A stretch of DNA of 55,402 nucleotides from Candidatus Thioglobus sp. REDSEA-S12_B1 (GTDB taxonomy: Bacteria > Pseudomonadota > Gammaproteobacteria > PS1 > Pseudothioglobaceae): positions 1 through 55,402 of the forward strand of contig LURN01000017.1 of the NCBI GenBank assembly GCA_001628405.1. Reading direction: 5' to 3'. The notes under the pieces are model-generated. The model did not search any database and was not told the DNA's origin. It saw only the letters and a program-made list of their open reading frames with translations. The position numbers were made by a program, and so were the translations under genes. Positions 35,722 to 44,680 of this stretch are shown piece after piece (the stretch's first letter is position 1; each line of letters opens with the position of its first letter).

Positions 35722-36891
35722 GCTAGTCGCATTCTTTGACCTGAAACCTTGCACTTTTGAGGCCACCCAGTGGTGAAAGCAATGCGTAGCGCTATCCATG
35801 ACAGGGGAGAACTTGCCTCCGTCGAACATGAGGCCGCTTCTTCCGCGCTGCATTCCTTCGACAACGCCAATGTCCTCGCTAAATACCGTTTTCCAAAAAG
35901 ACGCATTCTTATCAATCAGTCCATCAAGTTGAGGCATTTCTGATGGATTTTTTGCATAGTAAATAGAGACATGCTCTCGAGTTTTGTTGGTCGATAATGG
36001 CTCAAGAATGATTGAAAAGAAGTGATCCCTATGAACGCCCAAAAGTACATTCGGGTAAAGCGCAATATACTCACTACTCGTATCCCATTTCTCAGAGAGA
36101 TGATCGAAGTCAGGAAACACGTTTCCGCTCTCATCTTTTATCTGGTTATAAATGTAAGAGCCTTGGCCTGAAAAGTGCCCTCTCTCCTCGATATGGTAAT
36201 GATCTTCAATGCTTGAGGTCACATTCAGCTCGGGGTGAACCCACGGAAGGTGGTAGCTTTCACAGTAGTTCTCAACAGCAAGCTTCCAGTTGGTGTCAAG
36301 GGTCAGAGTGAAAGAAGAGCTCTGACCGCCATGGTAAATTGGCCTTTCAAATTCAGACCATCGATTAATGACTTTTGAGGCGTACTCTTCAAATTCAGGA
36401 GCACTATTCGATATGTTAACAAAGATGATGTCCTGCCAAATCGCTGAGCGTATTTCAAATAAACCCAGCTCATCATTTTTGATAGATTCATGGCTATTGG
36501 TATCGGTGCCTCCAACCATAGGGGTGGCGCAAAGTTCTCCGCTCAAATTGTAACACCAGCTATGATAAGGGCAGCTAATCACCCCATTTATATTGGTCGG
36601 CTCTTCAATCAGAATCATTCCTCTATGGCGGCAGGTATTTTGAAAGACATTGATGCGGTTATTGCTATCGCGAACCATAATTAATGGCATTCCCAAAAAA
36701 TTAATCGGCTTAACATCACCAACGTTTGGAATATCTTTTCCGGTTCCTATTGCTGACCAGTTATCAAAAAGTATGGCTTGTTTTTCTTCCTCAAAGACTT
36801 CTTGACTGACATAGTGCTGATTTGGCAAACCTTTGGCCTTGTCTGTTGTGGTCAGAACCTCATCAAGGTTGCTTAGTGGAATTGAAGACAT
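35716..36891 (-). CDS. Rieske non-haem iron oxygenase alpha subunit, probable N-demethylase-type
   Basis: 391 aa. The Rieske cluster ligands are Cys87-x-His89 ('CRHRG') and Cys107-x2-His110 ('CPYHSW'). The mononuclear iron site has His214 and His219 in 'ENYCESYHLPWVHPEL', with Glu211 as the probable bridge. This pattern is close to glycine betaine, stachydrine and choline-type Rieske enzymes that oxidise N-methyl groups. No reductase gene is adjacent, so electrons must come from elsewhere. In this island a demethylation of a betaine or a methylamine is likely, but the substrate is not determined. It is read opposite to folD and may share regulation with the downstream LysR gene. Confidence 0.8.
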   Translation of the reverse strand: MSSIPLSNLDEVLTTTDKAKGLPNQHYVSQEVFEEEKQAILFDNWSAIGTGKDIPNVGDVKPINFLGMPLIMVRDSNNRINVFQNTCRHRGMILIEEPTNINGVISCPYHSWCYNLSGELCATPMVGGTDTNSHESIKNDELGLFEIRSAIWQDIIFVNISNSAPEFEEYASKVINRWSEFERPIYHGGQSSSFTLTLDTNWKLAVENYCESYHLPWVHPELNVTSSIEDHYHIEERGHFSGQGSYIYNQIKDESGNVFPDFDHLSEKWDTSSEYIALYPNVLLGVHRDHFFSIILEPLSTNKTREHVSIYYAKNPSEMPQLDGLIDKNASFWKTVFSEDIGVVEGMQRGRSGLMFDGGKFSPVMDSATHCFHHWVASKVQGFRSKNATSL

Positions 36892-36996
36892 ATAAAAAGC
36901 ACTAAAAAAAACGATATGATACTATTGCTAATCAATAAATAATAGCAATAAAATTCAAATAAAAAATTGAATTTATTTCATTAAATTGAGATAGAG

Positions 36997-37887
36997 CTAG
37001 GGTTTGGCGATTAAGAAATCTCTTAGTATCTTGACATTCTCTGGCAGCAGGTCCTCTTTCTCACTCATAATGTAGAGCGCAGAAGGCGCTGGAATCGAAG
37101 TGTCTCCATAGATTACCAGTTCACCGCTATCAATCTTAGGTTTACAAAGGTGCTTCCATCCTAAGACAATTCCCATCCCGTCAGCAGCAACTTGAAGGGC
37201 AATCATGTAGTTATTGACGTGAGTTCCTGGGGCTATCTTTCCTTTGTACCCAAGAGCACTGAACCATGAAAACCAGTTCGACCAATTCTTGTCTTTAGCT
37301 CTCAGATGAATAAGAGGTGCCTGAGCTAAATCTTCGATTGTAGTACTCGGGTTATCTTTGGCAAAGGAAGGACTACAAAGAGGGACCAGCTCATCCTGAA
37401 AGAGTGTGTGCTTTTGGGTCGACTCGTTTTCAACAAAACCATAACAAATCTTCAGGTCAACCGCAACGCCTTGCGAGTCAGTGTTATCTGTCACGTGTTG
37501 ATTCACCGGGATTTCTGGATGTTTTTTCCAGAATTCAGCTAAGCGAGGCGGAAGCCACATAAAAGATACTGCAGTTGTTGCGCTGATAATGACCTCTTTG
37601 TCGCTCGCTGAGCGCCTGAGATTTGCAAGGGTCGATGAGACCGCAGTAAAGCTGCTCTGAAGAACAGCAAACAAAGATTCACCATGATCAGTTAAATTGT
37701 TACCGTGATGCTTTCTGTCAAATAGAGACAGACCCAGCTCCGTTTCCAGAAACTTAATTTGGTGACTCACCGCACCTGGAGTCACTCCAAGCTCTTCTGC
37801 AGCACCCTTAAAACTTCTATGACGAGCAGCCGTTTCGAACGTCGCTAGTGAAGTTAATGGCGGTAACTTATAATATCTACGAGACAT
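36997..37887 (-). CDS. LysR-family regulator (GcvA-like)
   Basis: 296 aa. An N-terminal helix-turn-helix ('SLATFETAARHRSFKGAAEELGV' region, about residues 13-60) and a LysR substrate-binding domain (about 90-295) are visible. It is closest in style to GcvA-type regulators ('PPLTSLATFETAARH', 'GLSLFDRKHHGN'). It lies between the Rieske gene, which is 105 bases downstream on the same strand, and the divergent sox-like genes, and could control both. Confidence 0.88.
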   Translation of the reverse strand: MSRRYYKLPPLTSLATFETAARHRSFKGAAEELGVTPGAVSHQIKFLETELGLSLFDRKHHGNNLTDHGESLFAVLQSSFTAVSSTLANLRRSASDKEVIISATTAVSFMWLPPRLAEFWKKHPEIPVNQHVTDNTDSQGVAVDLKICYGFVENESTQKHTLFQDELVPLCSPSFAKDNPSTTIEDLAQAPLIHLRAKDKNWSNWFSWFSALGYKGKIAPGTHVNNYMIALQVAADGMGIVLGWKHLCKPKIDSGELVIYGDTSIPAPSALYIMSEKEDLLPENVKILRDFLIAKP

Positions 37888-38234
37888 AAAAATTTCCTAA
37901 ATGTTGAATACAAGTATACTTACTTTTCATATTTTTTGTTCAAATTGGGCTATTTTTTCTAAAAATAGAGCAAACATACTGACCAAAATGCATATAATTC
38001 ATATCCTTTACTGGCGCTATATGTATAGATTTATCGCTAAAAAAAACAAAACTGAAACCCCTTTTATATTGTGTGAATAGAGTATATAAATATTTTTTTC
38101 ATGTAAATAGAATTTTTTTCAATTCAATTTGAATTTTTTAACCTGACTGCTATATCAAAATATTGATAATTATGCTTACTAATTATTTAGTTTTAAATTA
38201 ACCCTTTAATATAAAAAATCTTAAGGAGACAATT
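37888..38234. promoter_or_regulatory. 347-base divergent region, lysR / flavoprotein-sox operon
   Basis: Very AT-rich. It contains the palindrome AAGTATACTT (37912-37921) close to the lysR start and ATTCAA-T-TTGAAT (38122-38134) about 100 bases before the plus-strand operon. AAGGAGA precedes the first gene. No ORF of note or RNA gene seen. Confidence 0.45.
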
Positions 38235-39575
38235 ATGTCATTACCAAGTCAAGCTGAATACGTTATTGTTGGTGCAGGAATACATGGTCTATCTACCGCA
38301 TGGCGTTTAGCTGAGCGTTTAACTGAATCTGGAGAGTCTGTTGATGGAAGAATCATCATTCTAGATAAATCTGGAATTTCAGCAGGAGCCACAGGAATCG
38401 CTTGCGGCGTTGTTCGTAATAATTATTTTCAACCAGCAATGCGCAAGCTCATGGCTCACTCCGTCAGTATTTGGGAGAGCGATCCTGAAGCATTTAGTTA
38501 TCATCCGGTTGGATATATGCAAATTTCTCCAGAGAGCATGAGAGAGGATGTTAAGCAGATCCATGCTGAGCAGCAAGAAATTGGCTATGAGAGTGTCTTT
38601 ATTGAAGGGGAAGACGAGTCTCGTGAGTACATGCTGAATATGTTTGACGATTGGCAGGCTGAAGGTATTACTTCGGTTCTGCATGAGAAAAAAGGCGGCT
38701 ACGCTAATAACACTAAAGCTATGTATGGCTTAGCTAAAAAGGTTGAGGCATTAGGTGTAAGAATTATTACTGGAGTTGAAGTTACTGGTTTTACACAGGG
38801 TGATGATGGTTCTGTCTCTGCCGTTGAAACCGATCAAGGCGCAATTGCTTGTGATAAAGTTGTTATTGGAGCTGGACCTTGGGTCAGAGATTTTTGGAGT
38901 ATGCTCGATTTGCCTTCTCAGATAGAAGTCAAAGATCTTGATGGCAATGTTCATCAAGACGTCGACATGTGGCGTTTTTGGCAGCTTGAAGAGGGTGTTC
39001 TAAGGGTTGAGCCTGAACTATTAAAAACGAATGATGGTGAAATGCCACCAGTTCTTCACGTTGATACCGATGCACCTCTATATTCGACTGTTGATGGTTC
39101 ATTGATTACAGATCAAATGTGGGGTATCTATTACAAGCCTGACTGGCATTTTGGTGGAATTCAAGGTGGCGCGTCACCTTACGAGATTAAAAAGCCAGCT
39201 GAAGAAGTTGCCATTGATCCGTATGGTCCGTCTAGCCCAGAGTTTGTTTCAGGTCCTGAGTTTGCCCATATGTGGGTATCAGCCCTCGCTCATTGTCACA
39301 AGAGGTTTGAAGGCACGATGCCAAAATATCATAAAGAGCCTTCTGGAGGTGTTGGTTGCTTTACAGCTGACAGCTTCCCTGTTATTGATACTTTTCACAA
39401 CAATGTTACGATCATTGCAGATAGTAACCATGGTTATAAAATGATCGGAGTTGGCTGCCTAGTTGCAGAAGAATTGTTGGGACAAAAGCAAGATTTATTA
39501 GAGCCATTCAGATTTAGTCGCTTCAAAGAGGGTAAATTACACCCAGTTTCTAATAGCCCTTACCCTTGGAGTTAA
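38235..39575 (+). CDS. FAD-dependent oxidoreductase (SoxB/DAO family paralogue)
   Basis: 446 aa. The dinucleotide-binding motif 'EYVIVGAGIHGLSTAWRLAE' is at the N-terminus and a C-terminal 'GYKMIGVGCLVAEELLG' fits the DAO fold. It resembles the beta subunit of sarcosine oxidase and the next gene's product, but is more divergent and longer. Amine oxidation of an N-methylated amino acid, such as dimethylglycine, sarcosine or N-methylglutamate, is a reasonable guess. It ends three bases before soxB and belongs to the same operon. Four-subunit sox or mgd operons do not normally begin with this extra flavoprotein. Confidence 0.75.
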   Translation: MSLPSQAEYVIVGAGIHGLSTAWRLAERLTESGESVDGRIIILDKSGISAGATGIACGVVRNNYFQPAMRKLMAHSVSIWESDPEAFSYHPVGYMQISPESMREDVKQIHAEQQEIGYESVFIEGEDESREYMLNMFDDWQAEGITSVLHEKKGGYANNTKAMYGLAKKVEALGVRIITGVEVTGFTQGDDGSVSAVETDQGAIACDKVVIGAGPWVRDFWSMLDLPSQIEVKDLDGNVHQDVDMWRFWQLEEGVLRVEPELLKTNDGEMPPVLHVDTDAPLYSTVDGSLITDQMWGIYYKPDWHFGGIQGGASPYEIKKPAEEVAIDPYGPSSPEFVSGPEFAHMWVSALAHCHKRFEGTMPKYHKEPSGGVGCFTADSFPVIDTFHNNVTIIADSNHGYKMIGVGCLVAEELLGQKQDLLEPFRFSRFKEGKLHPVSNSPYPWS

Positions 39576-39578
39576 ATT

Positions 39579-40841
39579 GTGAGTAAAACTCGTTATTCTG
39601 CCTTTAAGGTTGTTAAAGAAGCATTAACTGGCCACAAAGGCTGGGAGCCAACCTGGCGAGATGCTGAGCCAAAAGCTGACGGATACGATGTAATCATTGT
39701 TGGCGGCGGAGGCCACGGCTTGTCGACAGCTTATTACTTGGCGAAAAATCATGGAATCACCAACGTTGCAGTCCTTGAAAAGGGATGGATTGGTGGAGGT
39801 AATGTTGGCAGGAATACAACCATTATCCGTTCAAACTATCTGCTTCCAGGAAACGAGCCTTTCTATGAATTGTCGATGCAGCTTTGGGAGAATCTCGAGC
39901 AAGATTTAAACTACAACGCGATGGTTTCTCAAAGAGGAATCATGAACCTAATCCACTCAGACGCTCAGCGAGACGCCTTCATTAGAAGAGGTAACGCGAT
40001 GCTTTTTGCTGACGCTGGTTGTGAATATATTGAGGCCAAAGAAGTTAAAGAGAGGTACCCATTCTTAGATATGGACAATCCACGCTTTCCAATCAAGGCA
40101 GCGCTAGCTCAGCCTCGAGGCGGAACAGTCAGGCACGACGCAGTTGCCTGGGGTTATGCAAGGGGTGCAAGTGATTTAGGTGTTGATATTATTCAAAACT
40201 GTGAAGTCACTGGATTCAATATTGAGAATGGAAAATGTCTTGGGGTTCAAACCTCGAAAGGTGAAATTAAAGCTGGCAGGGTGGCTGTCTGTGTTGCAGG
40301 GTCATCTGGAAGGGTGATGGCAAAAGCAGGCATTAAGTTGCCGATTGAAAGTCACGTACTTCAGGCTTTTGTCACTGAAGGGTTGAAGCCGGTTATGGAT
40401 AACGTGATTACGTTTGGTGCTGGACACTTTTACTGTTCTCAGTCGGACAAAGGCGGACTCGTCTTTGGTGGTGACATTGATGGCTACAACACTTACGCTC
40501 AGAGAGGTAACCTACCGGTTGTAGAAGATGTATGCTCTGGAGGAATGGCGATTATGCCATCAATCGGTCGCGCAAGACTGCTTAGAATGTGGGGCGGAAT
40601 CATGGATATGTCAATGGACGGTTCACCGTTTATTGATAGCACAGAGGTTGAAGAGCTATTCTTTAATGGCGGTTGGTGTTACGGAGGATTCAAGGCGACT
40701 CCTGCAAGCGGCTACTGTTACGCACACTTACTGGCAACGAATCATTCTCACGAAGTTGCATCAGCCTACAAGCTGGATCGATTTAGGAGAGGTGCTATCA
40801 TTGATGAGAAGGGCGTTGGCGCTCAACCTAACTTACACTAA
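39579..40841 (+). CDS. soxB: Sarcosine oxidase beta subunit / N-methylglutamate dehydrogenase subunit A
   Basis: 420 aa, GTG start. FAD site 'DVIIVGGGGHGLSTAYYLAK' at about residues 37-56, and 'GGTVRHDAVAWGYARGA' (His at about 186), which matches the histidine carrying covalent FMN in the SoxB of heterotetrameric sarcosine oxidase. This subunit oxidises the N-methyl amine. The same family is MgdA in the N-methylglutamate pathway. With gmaS and mgsABC upstream, N-methylglutamate is the favoured substrate, sarcosine the alternative. Cotranscribed with soxD, soxA and soxG. Confidence 0.85.
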   Translation: MSKTRYSAFKVVKEALTGHKGWEPTWRDAEPKADGYDVIIVGGGGHGLSTAYYLAKNHGITNVAVLEKGWIGGGNVGRNTTIIRSNYLLPGNEPFYELSMQLWENLEQDLNYNAMVSQRGIMNLIHSDAQRDAFIRRGNAMLFADAGCEYIEAKEVKERYPFLDMDNPRFPIKAALAQPRGGTVRHDAVAWGYARGASDLGVDIIQNCEVTGFNIENGKCLGVQTSKGEIKAGRVAVCVAGSSGRVMAKAGIKLPIESHVLQAFVTEGLKPVMDNVITFGAGHFYCSQSDKGGLVFGGDIDGYNTYAQRGNLPVVEDVCSGGMAIMPSIGRARLLRMWGGIMDMSMDGSPFIDSTEVEELFFNGGWCYGGFKATPASGYCYAHLLATNHSHEVASAYKLDRFRRGAIIDEKGVGAQPNLH

Positions 40842-40853
40842 GGAGGACAAGAC

Positions 40854-41144
40854 ATGATCATTAATCATCCACTGCTAGGTCCTCGAGATTCAGAAGAATT
40901 CGTCTATCTTGGGTCAACTGACCTCATCAATAGACCAACAAATTGGGAGGATGAGGCTTCAGCAGAAGACTTCTATCAGTATCAATACATCAGAGAAAAT
41001 GTTGCTGGTGATCACAAAGAGCTCTGGTACCACGAGCAGGGTGACCAGTCATGGCTGGTGGTCACAAGGAATACGCTAACACACGAGATTACGAATGTTG
41101 AGCTTGCTCAAGACGTCTCAAGGGCAATGGGTAGAGGAAAATGA
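40854..41144 (+). CDS. soxD: Sarcosine oxidase delta subunit / MgdB, without the zinc cysteines
   Basis: 96 aa in the normal soxD position. The family motifs 'GPRDSEEFVYLG' and 'ELWYHEQGDQSWLVVTRNTLTHEI' are recognisable. Characterised SoxD binds zinc through CxxC near the N-terminus plus His and Cys later. Here the N-terminal pair is replaced by His and Leu ('NHPLLGPRD'), and the later Cys is Asp ('YHEQGD'); only the His of WYH is kept. Zinc binding is probably lost or altered. A good AAGGAGGA site precedes the ATG, and the stop overlaps soxA by four bases. Confidence 0.85.
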   Translation: MIINHPLLGPRDSEEFVYLGSTDLINRPTNWEDEASAEDFYQYQYIRENVAGDHKELWYHEQGDQSWLVVTRNTLTHEITNVELAQDVSRAMGRGK

Positions 41145-44104
41145 GTCAGATAAACAGAAAAGATGGCGGCTTAATCAATAAGGATAAAACGATAACCTTT
41201 ACCTTTAACGGACACATTTTAAGGGGTTACGAGGGTGATACGCTCGCCTCAGCTTTGCTTGCAAATGATAAGCACTTGGTTGGCAGATCGTTTAAGTACC
41301 ATCGTCCGCGTGGCATCGTCACTGTGGGCTCGGAAGAGCCAAACGCCATTATGGAGATTGGGAGTGGCGCATACAAAGAACCCAACACGCGCGCAACCGT
41401 AACCCAGCTTTACAATGGTTTAGAAGCAAACAGTCAGAACCATAGAGGTCCTCTCGGTTTTGATTTGATGGCGATTACAGATTTCTTCTCACCGATGCTC
41501 GGTGCGGGCTTCTACTATAAGACCTTTATGTGGCCGAAGGCTTTCTGGGAAAAGATTTATGAGCCAGCCATTAGAAACTCAGCAGGACTCGGTACGCTTG
41601 CTAAACAGCCTGACCCTGATACCTATGACAAAGGTTTTAGATACTGCGACATTCTTATTATTGGAGCTGGAGCCTCAGGCTTGTCAGCTGCCCTAACTGC
41701 TGCAAGCTCGGGCGCCAAAGTCATCCTGGCTGATGAAGACTTTTTGATGGGTGGGCGCTTAAATTCTGAGACCGCGAAGATTGATGGTATCTCAGGAAGC
41801 GAATGGGCAAAGAACGCAGTTGATAAGTTGAGCGCAATGGACAACGTGACCTTGATGGCAGATACAACTATTTTTGGTGTCTACGACCACGGCATATACG
41901 GCGCACTCGAAAACAGGTCCTCTGAGTCGAGAGAAGACTCCAAGAAGCCTAGACAGGTGAACTGGAGAATCTATGCGAAAAGGTCTATCCTCTGCGCGGG
42001 AGCCATTGAGCGCTCAATCGCCTTTGGAAATAATGATCGCCCAGGAATTATGCTCGCTGGGGCTGTCAGGTCCTACATGAATAGATTTGCAGTTGCGACA
42101 GGTCAAAAAGTAACGGTTTATACGAACAATGATGACGGCTGGCAAACTGCAAAAGATCTCAGAGCAAAGGGAGTGAAGGTCGTTGCGGTCATTGACTCAC
42201 GCTCCATCAGTCCGGTGATGGGAATTCAGGGCGCTGAAATCTTTATGGGGACTGATGTAATAGACACAAAGGGCAGAAGAAGACTCAAGTCAATCAAGCT
42301 CTCAAATGGAAGAACGATCGATACCGATTCACTCGCAGTCTCTGGAGGATGGAACCCGAATTTACACTTAACATGCCACCACAGAGGTATCCCGAAATGG
42401 AATGAAGATATTGCTTCTTTTGTTCCTGATGACAAGGCGCCTCCTGGAATGTCGGTTGCCGGAAGAGCAAAAGGAACGATGGTCCTTAATGACGCAATCA
42501 AAGAGGGTCATGATCTCGGTTCATCTGTTGCACAGGATTTGGGCTACAAGGCTTCAGATCTGGAGCCTGCGACTACGCCATCGGTTGCTTACAATATTGT
42601 CGCTAACTGGGGAGTCCCGAGCGGAAAGAATCGTGCCTGGGTTGACTTCCAAAATGACGTCACAGCGAAAGACGTTAAATTAGCTAACCAAGAAGGTTTC
42701 AAATCAGTTGAACATGTCAAGAGATACACCACTCTAGGTATGGCGACTGATCAAGGCAAAACTGCCAACGTTTTAGGTATCGGAATCATGGCTGAAAACA
42801 TGGGTCAGACCATGGAGGAGACAGGAACGACGATCTTTAGACCGCCATACTCTCCAGTCGCAGTTGGAGCCTTTGCTGGAAGAAGAAGAGGGATGGAGTT
42901 CTATCCTACACGCTACACTCCGAGCCACAAATGGTCAGAGGAGCAGGGCGCAGTATTTGTTGAGGTAGGTATGTGGTATCGTTCACAATGGTTTCCTCAG
43001 CCCGGAGAGACCCACTGGCGTCAATCCGTAGACCGTGAGGTCATTCAAACGCGATCTTCTGTCGGTATCTGTGATGTGACAACCTTAGGAAAAATTGATA
43101 TTAAGGGTTCAGATGTCTCTGAATTCTTGAACAAAGTTTACGTCAACGCTTTTGCAAAATTACCAGTGGGCAAAACGAGATACGGCCTAATGCTCAGAGA
43201 AGACGGCATGGCTATGGATGATGGAACGACAGCTAGGCTGGCTGAAGACCACTTCGTGATGACGACAACGACCGCAAACGCAGTCAGCGTATACCGTCAC
43301 CTACAGTTCTGTCATCAAGTGCTCTGGCCTGATCTGGATGTGCACATGATCTCAGTGACAGAGCAGTACGCACAGTATGCTGTAGCAGGACCAAACTCTC
43401 GTAAACTTTTAGAGAAGATTGTGGACCCTGAGCATGATATTTCAAACGAAGGGTTTCCGTTTATGGCTGCTGCAGAAATTTCGGTTTGTGGTGGAGTACC
43501 TGCAAGACTCTTTAGGATTTCTTTTTCGGGTGAATTGGCATACGAAATTGCAGTTCCAACTCGCTATGGTGATTCATTGATGAGAGTCATGATGGAGGCT
43601 GGCAAAGAGTTTAATGTTGTTCCTTATGGAACTGAAGCTCTTGGTGTTATGAGAATTGAAAAAGGGCACGCGGCAGGTCCAGAATTAAACGGACAAACGA
43701 GTGCGTATGATCTGGGAATGGGCGGAATGGTCTCAGGTAAAAAAGACTTTATTGGATACAAGCTCGGATTGAGAGAAGAGTTGCAGCGTAGTGACCGTAT
43801 GCAGATGGTTGGCTTCAAGCCAGTCAACAAAGGAGACCTTGTTGATAAGGGACACTCAATGGCTGGTGCTCATTTACTAGGTCTTAGAGACGAGCCAACT
43901 ACTGAAAATGACCAGGGCTGGATCTCTTCATCGATCTACTCACCAATGCTAGGTTGCTATATTGGACTTGGTTTTATAAAAGATGGACTAAACAGAAAAG
44001 GTGAATTTGTCCGAGCAGTTGATTTAGTTAGAGGGAGTGATATAGAGGTTGAGATTTGTAGTCCACACTTCTATGATCCTGAAGGAGGGCGTTTACGTGA
44101 GTGA
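41141..44104 (+). CDS. soxA: Sarcosine oxidase alpha subunit / N-methylglutamate dehydrogenase subunit C
   Basis: 987 aa. The N-terminus is the SoxA module of ferredoxin-like fold ('YEGDTLASALLANDKHLVGR', 'FKYHRPRGI'). A dinucleotide-binding domain follows ('ILIIGAGASGLSAALTAA', about residue 172). The C-terminal ~380 residues are a GcvT-like folate-binding domain ('RSSVGICDVTTLGKIDIKG', 'ISFSGELAYEIAVPTRYG', 'YGTEALGVMRIEKGHAAG'). It transfers the methyl carbon released by SoxB to tetrahydrofolate as methylene-THF, which FolD can use. Full family length. Confidence 0.9.
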   Translation: MSQINRKDGGLINKDKTITFTFNGHILRGYEGDTLASALLANDKHLVGRSFKYHRPRGIVTVGSEEPNAIMEIGSGAYKEPNTRATVTQLYNGLEANSQNHRGPLGFDLMAITDFFSPMLGAGFYYKTFMWPKAFWEKIYEPAIRNSAGLGTLAKQPDPDTYDKGFRYCDILIIGAGASGLSAALTAASSGAKVILADEDFLMGGRLNSETAKIDGISGSEWAKNAVDKLSAMDNVTLMADTTIFGVYDHGIYGALENRSSESREDSKKPRQVNWRIYAKRSILCAGAIERSIAFGNNDRPGIMLAGAVRSYMNRFAVATGQKVTVYTNNDDGWQTAKDLRAKGVKVVAVIDSRSISPVMGIQGAEIFMGTDVIDTKGRRRLKSIKLSNGRTIDTDSLAVSGGWNPNLHLTCHHRGIPKWNEDIASFVPDDKAPPGMSVAGRAKGTMVLNDAIKEGHDLGSSVAQDLGYKASDLEPATTPSVAYNIVANWGVPSGKNRAWVDFQNDVTAKDVKLANQEGFKSVEHVKRYTTLGMATDQGKTANVLGIGIMAENMGQTMEETGTTIFRPPYSPVAVGAFAGRRRGMEFYPTRYTPSHKWSEEQGAVFVEVGMWYRSQWFPQPGETHWRQSVDREVIQTRSSVGICDVTTLGKIDIKGSDVSEFLNKVYVNAFAKLPVGKTRYGLMLREDGMAMDDGTTARLAEDHFVMTTTTANAVSVYRHLQFCHQVLWPDLDVHMISVTEQYAQYAVAGPNSRKLLEKIVDPEHDISNEGFPFMAAAEISVCGGVPARLFRISFSGELAYEIAVPTRYGDSLMRVMMEAGKEFNVVPYGTEALGVMRIEKGHAAGPELNGQTSAYDLGMGGMVSGKKDFIGYKLGLREELQRSDRMQMVGFKPVNKGDLVDKGHSMAGAHLLGLRDEPTTENDQGWISSSIYSPMLGCYIGLGFIKDGLNRKGEFVRAVDLVRGSDIEVEICSPHFYDPEGGRLRE

Positions 44105-44666
44105 TTATGAATTATTAGCAGAGTCGCCTCTTGGCGGCGTTGAAATAGAGCTTGATGGCTTTACTATAACTGAGGTTACAGATAAGTCCTTAGTGATGGT
44201 TGCTCTTCCTAGAGATAAGTTCAGTGATATTGAATCTTCAATTAACAAGTCTTGCGGACTCAAGCTACCAGAGATGCAAAATTCTACCAATTCGAAGGAT
44301 TCCTCAATAACGCTTTGGCGTCTGCAAAAAAATCAAGTTTTGGCTTACTTTTCTTATGAAGGGGATGACGCTGAGTCACACCTTTCTGAGCGTTTATCTG
44401 CTCCCGCATACTATACAGATCAATCTGATACATGGGCGATGATCAGAGTTAGCGGTAACAGAAGTAGAGACGTCCTTGAGAGAATATGTCCGATTGATCT
44501 TAGCCCCGAGGTATTTTCAGTTGGAAACGTTTCTAGAACAGTTATGGAGCATATAGGAACAGTCATTTATAGAGACGGCGATGATTCATACGTTCTCTTA
44601 ACAATGCGTTCATTTGGCCGCTCTATGCTTCACGCGATAGAAGTCTCTGCTGATAACGTTCTTTAA
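44097..44666 (+). CDS. soxG: Sarcosine oxidase gamma subunit / MgdD
   Basis: 189 aa. The start is GTG at 44097, eight bases inside soxA and right after GAAGGAGGG; a longer frame beginning at 44049 lies within soxA and is rejected. The protein starts 'MSDYELLAESPLGG', and 'DTWAMIRVSGNRSRDVLERICPIDL' and 'RSFGRSMLHAIEVSA' are typical for the SoxG family, distantly related to the folate-binding GcvT fold. Last gene of the operon; it converges with the HMG-CoA-lyase-like gene 14 bases away. Confidence 0.85.
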   Translation: MSDYELLAESPLGGVEIELDGFTITEVTDKSLVMVALPRDKFSDIESSINKSCGLKLPEMQNSTNSKDSSITLWRLQKNQVLAYFSYEGDDAESHLSERLSAPAYYTDQSDTWAMIRVSGNRSRDVLERICPIDLSPEVFSVGNVSRTVMEHIGTVIYRDGDDSYVLLTMRSFGRSMLHAIEVSADNVL

Positions 44667-44680
44667 AGAGTTAAACGTTG

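Noticed and set aside
44049-44096. Longer start for soxG
   Set aside because: It would lie in the soxA coding region without a ribosome site. GTG at 44097 is preceded by GAAGGAGGG.
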